DNA from: UBA668 sp041918155
Lineage (GTDB): Bacteria; Actinomycetota; Acidimicrobiia; Acidimicrobiales; Ilumatobacteraceae
Assembly: GCA_041918155.1 (NCBI GenBank)
Contig: JAYRWH010000080.1
Span: 14,200-78,199 of the forward strand
Direction: 5' to 3'
Length of the DNA: 64,000 nucleotides
How positions within the stretch are numbered: position 1 is the stretch's first letter; each line of letters starts with the position of its first letter. The notes under the pieces are model-generated. The model ran no database searches. It was not told the DNA's origin and saw only the letters and a list, made by a program, of their open reading frames with translations. Positions 43,567 through 51,474 of the stretch are shown in pieces. The position numbers were made by a program, and so were the translations under genes.

Positions 43567-43576
43567 ATCGTAGGAT
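43567..43576. promoter_or_regulatory. Overlapping back-to-back leaderless promoters
   Basis: On the minus strand TACGAT (43572-43567) lies eight bases before the SDR ATG. On the plus strand TAGGAT (43571-43576) lies six bases before the FAD reductase ATG. The two boxes share two bases, and each -35 region must lie inside the opposite gene. Confidence 0.55.
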
Positions 43577-43582
43577 GGACCG

Positions 43583-44812
43583 ATGCCAACGGCCGAGTCC
43601 ACCGTCCCTTCAGAGGGGAACGTGCTGGTGATCGGCGCCGGCCCGGCCGGAACGGCGGCGGCGATCACGCTGGCGCGCGCCGGACGTCGGGTCGTGGTCA
43701 TCGACAAGGCAGTGTTCCCGCGCGACAAGTGCTGCGGCGACGGGCTCACCACACTCGCCCTGCGCGAACTCGAGCCGCTGGGGCTGCGGCCCGAGCACGT
43801 CCCCGGCTGGCAGACCGTGCACGAGGTGTGGCTGCGCTCGCCCTCGGGCCGCGAGGTGCGCCTGCCGCTGCCCACGGACGGCATCTTCGCCGCCACGACG
43901 CCGCGACGCGAGTTGGATGCGGCGCTCGTGCGGCTGGCGCGCGCGGCCGGCGCCGACGTGCGCGAGGGTGTTGCCGTCACCGGCGTGCGCCGGCTCGCCG
44001 ACCATGTGGAAGTGGATGTCGCCGGCCCCGACCCCGAAGGCCGCGGAACGGTGACCGCCGAGTTCGTGATCGCTGCCGACGGGGTGTGGTCACCGACGCG
44101 CAAGCTGCTCGGCATCGCCGAGGAGGGCTACCTCGGCGAGTGGCACGCGTTCCGCCAGTACGCCCGCAACATCACCGGCCCGGCGGCCGAGAGGCTGTAC
44201 GTGTGGTTCGAGCCCGACATGCTGCCCGGCTACGCCTGGAGCTTCCCCCTCCCCGACGGCCGGGTGAACCTCGGCTTCGGCGTGATGCGCGACGGCAACC
44301 ACAACGGCAAGTCGATGAACGCGCAGTGGGCCGGCCTCATCGGCCGTCCCCACATCCGCGCTGCGCTCGGGCCCGGCGTCGAGTTGGAGGAGCGGGTCAC
44401 CGCGCTCCCCATCCCGGCGGCGATCGACGAGGCTGTCCTGACGTGTGGGCGCATCCTGTTCGTGGGCGACGCGGCCCGCGCCACCGACGTGATGACCGGC
44501 GAGGGCATCGGCCAGGCCGTCCTCACCGGCCGGCTGGCGGCCGAGGCGATCCTCGCCGGCGGCGACCCGGCCCACACGTACGAGCGCGCCGTGCGGGCCG
44601 AGCTGCTCGCCGACCACCGCATGTCGAAGCTGCTCAACGGCTGGCTGGCGCGGCCGCTGTTGGCTCGCGGCGCCGTGCGCGTCGTCGGGCTATCCGCCTG
44701 GACCCGGCGCCACTTCGTGCGCTGGATGTTCGAGGACGAGCACCGCGCCATCGCGTTCACCCCGCGCCGCTGGCACCGCAAGTTCCTCCGCCGCCCCGGC
44801 CCCTACCGCTGA
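43583..44812 (+). CDS. FAD-dependent oxidoreductase, geranylgeranyl-reductase family
   Basis: This 409-residue flavoprotein has dinucleotide motif VIGAGPAGTAAA (about residues 15-26), DKCCGDGLTTLALREL after the second strand (a GGR-family element), the ATPRRELDAALV segment, and the FAD motif GDAARATDVMTGEGIGQAV at about residue 300. Members reduce isoprenoid double bonds or hydroxylate aromatic rings, and in actinobacteria are often linked to menaquinone (MenJ-like). No membrane helix is seen. A leaderless promoter precedes it. A palindromic element follows its stop. Confidence 0.87.
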   Translation: MPTAESTVPSEGNVLVIGAGPAGTAAAITLARAGRRVVVIDKAVFPRDKCCGDGLTTLALRELEPLGLRPEHVPGWQTVHEVWLRSPSGREVRLPLPTDGIFAATTPRRELDAALVRLARAAGADVREGVAVTGVRRLADHVEVDVAGPDPEGRGTVTAEFVIAADGVWSPTRKLLGIAEEGYLGEWHAFRQYARNITGPAAERLYVWFEPDMLPGYAWSFPLPDGRVNLGFGVMRDGNHNGKSMNAQWAGLIGRPHIRAALGPGVELEERVTALPIPAAIDEAVLTCGRILFVGDAARATDVMTGEGIGQAVLTGRLAAEAILAGGDPAHTYERAVRAELLADHRMSKLLNGWLARPLLARGAVRVVGLSAWTRRHFVRWMFEDEHRAIAFTPRRWHRKFLRRPGPYR

Positions 44813-44816
44813 CCCA

Positions 44817-44893
44817 GGTTCTCTCCGAGGGTTTCCGTCTGTCGGCCTTCCTTCGAGTCTCTCCGTCGACCCTGTCCCTACGGAAACCCTCGA
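44817..44893. repeat. Palindromic intergenic element, copy 2 of 3
   Basis: CTCCGAGGGTTTCC starts at 44824 as a half copy, followed by a degenerate version of the element (CTTCGAGTCTCTCCGTCGACC ... ACGGAAACCCTCG, 44851-44892). GAGGGTTTCCGT (44827-44838) pairs with ACGGAAACCCTC (44880-44891). It follows the FAD reductase stop by four bases. Confidence 0.7.
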
Positions 44894-44933
44894 AAGACGC
44901 GCGGACGGTACGAAAGACTCGGAGGGGGCGGGC

Positions 44934-44939
44934 TACCGT
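44934..44939 (+). promoter_or_regulatory. -10 box of leaderless promoter
   Basis: TACCGT ends seven bases before the ATG of the NMO/FabK-like gene. Confidence 0.5.
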
Positions 44940-44946
44940 CCGGGGC

Positions 44947-45918
44947 ATGGCACTACGGACACGGCTCACGGAACTGCTCGACATCGAACACCCCGTCATG
45001 TTGGCGGGCATGGGCGGGGTGAGTTACTACCGCCTCGTCGCCGCGGTCAGTGAGGCCGGCGGCATCGGCACGCTCGGCGCGAGCACGATGCAGCCCGACG
45101 AGTTGCGCCAGGAGATCGCCGCCGTGAAGGGCCTCACCGCGAAGCCGTTCGGCGTCGACCTACTCACCGCGCTGCCCGGTCAGGTCGAGCAGGGCATCCA
45201 GGCCGTCATCGATGGCGGGGCGCGCATCTTCGTCGCCGGCCTCGGAGTACCTCGCGAAGTGATCGACCAGTTGCACAGCCACAGCATCCTCGTCGGCAGC
45301 ATGTGCGGCAAGGTGCGCCACGCTGTCGCCGCCGCCGCGAGCGGGGTCGACTTCGTGGTGGCCCAGGGCACCGAGGGCGGCGGCCACACCGGCACGGTCG
45401 CCACGATGGCACTCATCCCCCAGGTCGTCGACGCGGTCGGCGGCAAGCTGCCCGTGGTGGCCGCAGGTGGCCTGTTCGACGGACGCGGCCTGGCCGCCTC
45501 TCTCGCGCTCGGCGCCGACGGGGTATGGATCGGCACCCGCTTCATCGCCACCCCCGAGGCACGCGCGGTGAAGGGCTACAAGGAGACCATGCTCGCGCTC
45601 GCGGAAGACGGCACGGTCATCAGCAAGGCGTACACGGGCAAGACGTGCCGCGTCGTGCGCACCGACTGGACCAACCACTACGAGCAGCACCCCGACGAGC
45701 TACAGCCGTTCCCGATGCAGGTGCTCGCGTCCGCCGAGGCCGGGGTGAACCACCTCGGCGCACCTGACGGCACCGAGGTCGACGTGGCCAACGAGTTCAT
45801 GCCCTGCGGCCAGGGCGTGGGCGCCATCACCGAGCTCACCCCGGCCGGCCAGCTCGTCACCGACATGGTGGCGGAGGCCGTGCGCACGATGGAGCGCATC
45901 GCGGCGGTTCGCCGGTGA
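44947..45918 (+). CDS. Nitronate monooxygenase / FabK-like flavoprotein
   Basis: This 323-residue FMN-dependent TIM barrel has N-terminal HPVMLAGMGGVSYYRLVAAVSEAGGIGTLGAS and the FMN/active-site strand AQGTEGGGHTG (about residues 140-150), followed by VAAGGLFDGRGLAASLALGADGVWIGTRF. This is the shared core of nitronate monooxygenases and FabK-type enoyl reductases, and the sequence does not settle which. An M20 dipeptidase gene overlaps its stop by four bases, so they form an operon with the MFS gene. Confidence 0.88.
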   Translation: MALRTRLTELLDIEHPVMLAGMGGVSYYRLVAAVSEAGGIGTLGASTMQPDELRQEIAAVKGLTAKPFGVDLLTALPGQVEQGIQAVIDGGARIFVAGLGVPREVIDQLHSHSILVGSMCGKVRHAVAAAASGVDFVVAQGTEGGGHTGTVATMALIPQVVDAVGGKLPVVAAGGLFDGRGLAASLALGADGVWIGTRFIATPEARAVKGYKETMLALAEDGTVISKAYTGKTCRVVRTDWTNHYEQHPDELQPFPMQVLASAEAGVNHLGAPDGTEVDVANEFMPCGQGVGAITELTPAGQLVTDMVAEAVRTMERIAAVRR

Positions 45919-47318
45919 GCCTGCGCGAGCACGTCGCCGGCGTGTGGGCGGGCGACATCATCCCGCAGTTGTGCGACTACATCCGCATCCCCTGCCTCTC
46001 ACCCGACTTCGATCCCGACTGGAAGGCCAACGGCCACCTCGACCTTGCCGTCGTGCAGATCCGCGACTGGTGCGCCGCGCGGCGGATCGACGGCCTCACC
46101 GTCGAGGTGATGGAGCTGCCCGGCCGCACCCCACTGATCATTTGCGAGGTGCCCGCGTTCGCCGGCGGCAACCCCGACGACACGGTGCTGCTCTACGGCC
46201 ACCTCGACAAGCAGCCGGAGATGACCGGGTGGCGTGACGACCTCGGCCCGTGGAAGCCGGTGGTGGAAGGTGATCGGCTCTACGGCCGCGGCGGCGCCGA
46301 CGACGGTTATGCCGCGTTCGCTTCGCTGCTCGCGATAGAGGCAGCGCAGGCAGCCGGATTCCCACACACACGGCTGATCGTGCTCATCGAGGCCAGCGAG
46401 GAGAGCGGCAGCCCCGACCTGCCCGCCTACCTCGCGGCCCTTCGCGATCGCATCGGCTCACCCACGCTCGTGCTGTGCCTCGACTCGGAGTGCCTCGATT
46501 ACGAACGCTTGTGGGTCACCACCTCGCTGCGCGGCATGGTGGCCGGAGTACTGCGCGTCGATGTGCTCACCGAGGGCGTGCACAGCGGCAGCGCCAGCGG
46601 CGTCGTGCCGTCGTCGTTCCGCATCGCCCGGCAACTGCTCGACCGCATCGAGGACAGCGCCACGGGCGAACTCTTGTTGCCCGAGTTGTACGTGGAAGTG
46701 CCCGCCGACCGAGCCGCCCAAGCCACCGCCACGGCGGCCGGCTACCCGGTTGTGGGGCACTTCCCGTGGGCCGGCGCAACCCAGCCGGTGAGCGCCGATC
46801 ACACCGCTCAGTGGCTCGCCCGCACCTGGCAGCCCACGCTCAGCGTCACCGGCGTCGACGGCATTCCGCCAGCAGGCCGCGCCGGCAACGTGCTGCGGCC
46901 GTACACATCGCTGAAGCTCAGCTTTCGCCTGCCGCCGACCGCCGACCCGCGGCGGGCCCTCGCCGCGATCCGCGAGCGTTTGCTGAGCGACCCGCCGCAC
47001 GGAGCCAGCGTGCAACTGCTCGACGCCACGGCGGAACCCGGCTGGAACGCACCCGCCGCGACCAAGTGGTTGCAGGCCGCGCTCGACGAGGCCAGCGACG
47101 CTGTGTTCGGCAATGAATCGATGGCCTTCGGTGAGGGTGGCTCCATCCCGTTCATGGGGATGCTCGGCGAGATGTTCCCCGAGGCGCAGTACGTCATCAC
47201 CGGCGCGCTCGGGCCGGGCGCAAACGCCCACGGGCCCAACGAGTTCCTCCACCTCCCCACCGCCGTGCGCCTCACGGAGTGCCTCAGCCTGCTGCTACGC
47301 GCCCACGCCGCTCGCTGA
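45915..47318 (+). CDS. M20 family peptidase/dipeptidase
   Basis: This 467-residue dinuclear zinc peptidase has metal ligands in LLYGHLDKQPE (H-x-D, about residues 95-105), GRGGADDGYAAF (bridging Asp), and the catalytic/ligand Glu pair in EASEESGSPDL. The lid domain is present between about residues 210 and 340. It resembles the CPG2/Dug1-like dipeptidase group. Overlap with the gene before it (GTGA) and a one-base overlap with the MFS gene after it imply an operon for peptide use and export or uptake. Confidence 0.92.
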   Translation: MSLREHVAGVWAGDIIPQLCDYIRIPCLSPDFDPDWKANGHLDLAVVQIRDWCAARRIDGLTVEVMELPGRTPLIICEVPAFAGGNPDDTVLLYGHLDKQPEMTGWRDDLGPWKPVVEGDRLYGRGGADDGYAAFASLLAIEAAQAAGFPHTRLIVLIEASEESGSPDLPAYLAALRDRIGSPTLVLCLDSECLDYERLWVTTSLRGMVAGVLRVDVLTEGVHSGSASGVVPSSFRIARQLLDRIEDSATGELLLPELYVEVPADRAAQATATAAGYPVVGHFPWAGATQPVSADHTAQWLARTWQPTLSVTGVDGIPPAGRAGNVLRPYTSLKLSFRLPPTADPRRALAAIRERLLSDPPHGASVQLLDATAEPGWNAPAATKWLQAALDEASDAVFGNESMAFGEGGSIPFMGMLGEMFPEAQYVITGALGPGANAHGPNEFLHLPTAVRLTECLSLLLRAHAAR

Positions 47319-48532
47319 TGCTGAAACTGTTGCGCAACAACGCCGACCTGCGCGCGCTCTTCATCGCCCAGGTGATCTCGTTCATGGGCGACTGGTTCAC
47401 CTTCGTCGCCATCACCGGGATCATCAAGGAGGCAACGGGCAGCGCGTTCCTCGTGTCGCTCGCCTACGTCTCGTTCACCCTGCCGTCGTTCCTCGCCTCC
47501 CCGATCGCGGGCACGATGGTCGACCGCTTCGACCGCAAGCGCCTGCTGCTCGTGGTGTCAGCCGTACAGGCCGTTGCCGCGATGGGACTGCTCACGTCGG
47601 ACACCCACCGCGTGTGGCCCCTGTTCCTGTTCCAGGGCCTCATCAGCGCACTCGCCGCTTTCATCAAGCCGGCCATCGACGCCGGCGTGCCGAACCTGGC
47701 CCGCGACGGCGAGGAGTTGCGCAAGGCCAACGCCCTGTTCGGCTCCACGTGGGGCGTGATGCTCGCCGTCGGCGCCGCGGTGGGTGGCGTGTTCAGCCAG
47801 ACGTTCGGCCGCAACGCCGCGTTCGTCGCCGACGCCGTGTCGTTCGCCCTGGCGCTGTTGCTGTTCGCTGTGATCCGCCGGCCGATGCAGGAGGCCAACC
47901 CCGCGCAGCGGCCGACGATGCGCCCGATCGCCGACATGGTGGAGGCCGTCCACTACGCGAACGAGGATCGGGTCGTGCTGGCACTCATCGCCTCCAAGGC
48001 GACGTTCGCGATCGGCGCCGCCGCGGTGAGCCAACTCCCAGTGCTCGCCACCACGGTCTATGGCTGGAAGGACGGCGGTACCGGCATGTTGCTCGCCGCC
48101 CGCGGCGCGGGTGCGGGGCTCGGGCCGATCATCGGCGCCCGGCTGGCAAAGGGCAACATCGCCCGGATCCTCACCGTGTGCGGGTTCAGCGGGCTCGCGT
48201 TCGGCGCCTGCTACCTCGGCGCGGCGTGGATGCCAACGATCTACCTAGCTGCGCTGCTGATCGGCCTCGGCCACCTCGGCGGCGGCGCCCAGTGGACGCT
48301 CAGCACATACGGCCTGCAGATGCGCACACCGGACCACATTCGCGGCCGCGTGATGGCCGGCGACTATGCGATCGTCACGCTCGTGATGAGCGTCTTCGGT
48401 CTCGCCGCAGGTGTCGTGACCGAGGCGCTCGACGTGCGCTGGACGCTGACGATCTTCGCCGGTCTCGTCGCGATCGCCGTGGTGCCCTACCTCGCGCTGA
48501 CCCGCCGGGTGATTGCCCGCTCGCTGAGCTGA
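47318..48532 (+). CDS. MFS transporter
   Basis: This 404-residue protein has about 12 membrane helices, starting MLKLLRNNADLRALFIAQVISFMGDWFTFVAITGII. That opening, and SPIAGTMVDRFDRKRLLLVV (motif A between helices 2 and 3), fit the enterobactin-exporter-like (EntS/MFS_3) group of drug and siderophore efflux proteins. The ATG overlaps the dipeptidase stop by one base (TGATG). Its last 46 bases overlap the 3' end of the convergent lipBA gene. Substrate unknown. Confidence 0.88.
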   Translation: MLKLLRNNADLRALFIAQVISFMGDWFTFVAITGIIKEATGSAFLVSLAYVSFTLPSFLASPIAGTMVDRFDRKRLLLVVSAVQAVAAMGLLTSDTHRVWPLFLFQGLISALAAFIKPAIDAGVPNLARDGEELRKANALFGSTWGVMLAVGAAVGGVFSQTFGRNAAFVADAVSFALALLLFAVIRRPMQEANPAQRPTMRPIADMVEAVHYANEDRVVLALIASKATFAIGAAAVSQLPVLATTVYGWKDGGTGMLLAARGAGAGLGPIIGARLAKGNIARILTVCGFSGLAFGACYLGAAWMPTIYLAALLIGLGHLGGGAQWTLSTYGLQMRTPDHIRGRVMAGDYAIVTLVMSVFGLAAGVVTEALDVRWTLTIFAGLVAIAVVPYLALTRRVIARSLS

Positions 48533-50058
48533 ACAGGCTGAACCGACTCGGCGGCCGCCTTGGCGTGGTAGCTGCTGCGCGTCAGCGGGCCGGCCTCGAC
48601 ATGGCCGATCCCGAGGGCTTCGCCCACCCGTGCCCAGTGCTCGAATTCGGACGGCTCCGCCCAGCGGGTGACCGGCAGATGGTCGGCGGTCGGGCGTAGG
48701 TACTGGCCGATGGTGACGATGCCGGTGCCGATGGCCGCGAGATCGGCGAGCAGGCCCTCCACCTCCTCGGCCGTCTCGCCGAGGCCGAGCATGAACCCGC
48801 TCTTGGTGGTGAGCCCCGCGGCCTTGGCCAGCGAGAGCACCCCGAGGCTGCGCGCGTAACCAGCGCTCGGGCGCACGCGGCGTTGCAGGCGGGCGACGGT
48901 CTCCATGTTGTGGTTGAACACGTCGGGCCGCTCCGAAAGCAGCACTTCGATCGACGCCGCGTCACCCTTGGCGTCGCTGACGAGCGTCTCCACCAGCGTG
49001 CCGACGCGAGCGTCGCGGATCGCACGCACACACGCCGCGACGTGAGCGAAGCCGCCGTCGGGCAGGTCGTCGCGGGCCACCATCGTCAGCACAGCGTGCT
49101 CGAGTTCCATCTCCGAGACCGCCGCAGCCACGCGCGCCGGCTCGCCCGCATCGGGTGGGCCTGGCTTGCGCGTGTCGATGAGGCAGAAGCCGCACGCACG
49201 CGTGCACCGCTCGCCGAGCACCATGAACGTGGCCGTGCCCTGCGCCCAACACTCGCTGAGGTTCGGGCAGCCGGCCTCTTCGCACACGGTGACGAGCGAG
49301 TGGTCGCGCACGGTGCGCTTCAGCGCCATCACCTGCTCGCCGAGCTGCACCCGCGTGCGCAGCCACTCCGGCTTGCGCGCTGAAATCGAGAGGCCCTCGG
49401 GCATGTCGATGCGGGCAACGTCCTGCCGGTCGAGGTGAGGGTCTGCGCCACCCCACCGATCGGCGGCATGCCGCACGACGAGGTCGACGACCTCGGCCAT
49501 GTCGGCACGCACGCCTTCCTCGGCGAGCGAGGTGACCGGCTTGCCGGCGATGCCACAGGGCACGATGTATTCGCGCAGGTAGCGCATGTCGGGGTCGATG
49601 TTCAACGCGAAACCATGCATGGTGCGCCCGTTGGCCAAGCGAACCCCGATCGCACAGATCTTGCGCGGGTTGTCGCGGCCCACCCAGACACCGGGGTACT
49701 CGGGCTCGACATGGCCCTGCACCCCGAGATCGGCGAGCACGTTGATCACGAGGCCCTCGATCGCGGTCACATGATCGGCGGCACCCAACAAGTTGGGCAC
49801 GTTCAGAATCGGGTAGCCCACCAACTGGCCGGGCCCGTGGTACGTGACGTCGCCACCGCGCTTCACGCCCACCAGCTCGGCACCCACAGACGCCGGGTCG
49901 ACGAGCACGTTCGTGGCCAGTTCGGCCCGCGGGCCGTGGGTGAACACGTGCGGGTGCTCGAGCAGCAACAGGTGCTGCTCGTGGCCATGTTCGAAGAGCG
50001 CCTGCTGGAGGGCGAGTGCCTCGCGGTACGGCACCCGACCCAGCCAGCGCACCCTCAT
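48487..50058 (-). CDS. lipBA: Octanoyltransferase-lipoyl synthase fusion (LipB-LipA)
   Basis: One uninterrupted frame of 523 residues encodes both steps of lipoate synthesis. Residues about 1-205 are LipB: KRGGDVTYHGPGQLVGYPIL (66-85), Lys133 in RKICAIGVR and the acyl-carrying Cys168 in IVPCGI. Residues about 222-500 are the radical-SAM lipoyl synthase: auxiliary cluster Cys259/264/270 (CEEAGCPNLSEC), SAM cluster Cys285/289/292 (CTRACGFC) and RSSY at 494-497, which supplies the Ser ligand. A 26-residue tail overlaps the MFS gene. The ATG directly follows the E2 stop, so this enzyme is made with its own substrate protein. Confidence 0.95.
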   Translation of the reverse strand: MRVRWLGRVPYREALALQQALFEHGHEQHLLLLEHPHVFTHGPRAELATNVLVDPASVGAELVGVKRGGDVTYHGPGQLVGYPILNVPNLLGAADHVTAIEGLVINVLADLGVQGHVEPEYPGVWVGRDNPRKICAIGVRLANGRTMHGFALNIDPDMRYLREYIVPCGIAGKPVTSLAEEGVRADMAEVVDLVVRHAADRWGGADPHLDRQDVARIDMPEGLSISARKPEWLRTRVQLGEQVMALKRTVRDHSLVTVCEEAGCPNLSECWAQGTATFMVLGERCTRACGFCLIDTRKPGPPDAGEPARVAAAVSEMELEHAVLTMVARDDLPDGGFAHVAACVRAIRDARVGTLVETLVSDAKGDAASIEVLLSERPDVFNHNMETVARLQRRVRPSAGYARSLGVLSLAKAAGLTTKSGFMLGLGETAEEVEGLLADLAAIGTGIVTIGQYLRPTADHLPVTRWAEPSEFEHWARVGEALGIGHVEAGPLTRSSYHAKAAAESVQPVQLSERAITRRVSAR

Positions 50059-51411
50059 CTAGAGCTCCTGCGACCAGTCGCGGGTTTCGAGCAGCTGCTT
50101 CACCTTCACCAGGAACCCGGCGGCGTAGGCGCCGTCGAAGGCCCGGTGATCCCAGGTCATCGCCAGATTGCCGACCGGGTGGATGACGATCGCCTCGTCG
50201 CCGTCGGGCAGCTGGGCCACCACCGGCTTGCGCACGATCGCATCGGTGGACAGGATCGCCACCTGCGGTTGGTTGATGATCGCCATCGTCAGCACACTGC
50301 CCGAGGAACCGTTGTTGGTGATCGTGAACGTGCCGCCGCTGATCTCGTCGGGCGAGAGCTTGCGGTTGCGGGCGCGGTTGGCGAGATCGTTGATTTCGCG
50401 AGCGATCGCGCGCAGGCGCTTGGTGTCGGCGGCACGCACGACGGGCACGAGCAGTCCGTTGTAGTCGAGGTCGACAGCGATGCCGACATCGACGTAGTTG
50501 TGCACGACGAGTTCGTTCTCACTGACGCTCGCGTTGAGGTGGGGGAATTCACCGAGCGCATCGACGACGGCGCGGGTGATGAACGGCAGGTAGGTGAGGC
50601 TGAAGCCCTCGGCCGCTTTCCACTCGCCCTTCACCTTGCTGCGGGTGGCATCCACATTGTGGAAGTCGACCTCGACCACGCTGAACGCGTGGGGGCTGGT
50701 GGCCTTGCTCGCCACCATGTGCGAGCCGGTGACCTTGCGGATCTTGCTGAGCGCCACCGCGGTGTCGCGCTCGCCGGCCTTCGCCGGCGGAGGGGCCGCG
50801 AGGACGGGAGCCGGAGCCACGACCGGAGCAGGCGCAGGCGCTGCGGCCGGCGGGGCCGGGGCGGCAGCGCCCGGCTGGTGGGCGTCGATGTAGTCGAGCA
50901 CGTCGTCGCGGGTGATGCGTCCACCGGGCCCGGTGCCGGGGATGTCGTCGGGGTCGATGCTGTGCTCGGCAACGAGCCGTCGGACCACCGGCGAGAGCAA
51001 CCGGTTGTCAGCCACCGCAGCGACCTCAGCCACGGTCGGGGCGGCCACGGGGGCGGGCGCCTCCACCACAGGGGCAGGAGCCCGCGCCGGGACGGGCGCC
51101 TCCACCACGGGCGCGGGCGCGAGCGTGGGCGCCTCCACCATCGGGGCCGGGGCCGGGACAGGGGCGACCGCGGCATCGGCGGCCCCGACGACGGCGACCA
51201 CGCCATTGACCGGCACGGTCTCGCCCTCCTTGGCGCGAATCTCGAGCAGCACACCAGCGATCGGGGAGGGCACCTCGGTGTCGACCTTGTCGGTGCTCAC
51301 CTCGAACAGGGCCTCGTCGGCCGCGACCGTGTCGCCGACCTTCTTGAACCAACGGGTGATCGTGCCCTCGGTGACGGTCTCACCGAGCTGCGGCAGGACG
51401 ACATCGGCCAT
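50059..51411 (-). CDS. 2-oxoacid dehydrogenase E2 (dihydrolipoamide acyltransferase)
   Basis: This 450-residue E2 subunit has one lipoyl domain with the lipoylated Lys42 in FEVSTDKVDTEVPSP, a long Ala/Pro/Val linker (about residues 80-130), a peripheral-subunit-binding domain (LLSPVVRRLVAEHSIDPDDIPGTGPGGRITRDDVLDYI), a second Ala/Pro linker and the acyltransferase domain with catalytic HRAFDG near the C-terminus. Pyruvate, 2-oxoglutarate or branched-chain specificity cannot be told. It lies between lpd and lipBA; E1 genes are not in the window. Mycobacterial sucB/dlaT lies beside lipB and lipA, so the order is ancestral. Confidence 0.93.
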   Translation of the reverse strand: MADVVLPQLGETVTEGTITRWFKKVGDTVAADEALFEVSTDKVDTEVPSPIAGVLLEIRAKEGETVPVNGVVAVVGAADAAVAPVPAPAPMVEAPTLAPAPVVEAPVPARAPAPVVEAPAPVAAPTVAEVAAVADNRLLSPVVRRLVAEHSIDPDDIPGTGPGGRITRDDVLDYIDAHQPGAAAPAPPAAAPAPAPVVAPAPVLAAPPPAKAGERDTAVALSKIRKVTGSHMVASKATSPHAFSVVEVDFHNVDATRSKVKGEWKAAEGFSLTYLPFITRAVVDALGEFPHLNASVSENELVVHNYVDVGIAVDLDYNGLLVPVVRAADTKRLRAIAREINDLANRARNRKLSPDEISGGTFTITNNGSSGSVLTMAIINQPQVAILSTDAIVRKPVVAQLPDGDEAIVIHPVGNLAMTWDHRAFDGAYAAGFLVKVKQLLETRDWSQEL

Positions 51412-51425
51412 GGCGGGGTTCCTTC

Positions 51426-51467
51426 CTTGCGTTCTTGGTCTTGCGTTCTTGGTCTTGCGTTCTTGGT
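51426..51467. repeat. 14-bp tandem repeat, three copies
   Basis: CTTGCGTTCTTGGT is repeated exactly three times (51426-51439, 51440-51453, 51454-51467), followed by a broken fourth (CGTGCGATC). It fills the 63-base gap between the lpd and E2 genes. Copy number could vary between strains and change the spacing to the E2 ribosome-binding site. Confidence 0.95.
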
Positions 51468-51474
51468 CGTGCGA

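Noticed and set aside
43528..44946. An upstream extension of the NMO gene through the FAD reductase region
   Set aside because: It is in another frame of the FAD reductase gene, with Arg/Pro-rich translation. The ATG at 44947 has its own -10 box and gives the family N-terminus.
51426..51467. CRISPR array in the tandem repeats
   Set aside because: 14-bp units are contiguous without spacers, so this is a simple tandem repeat.
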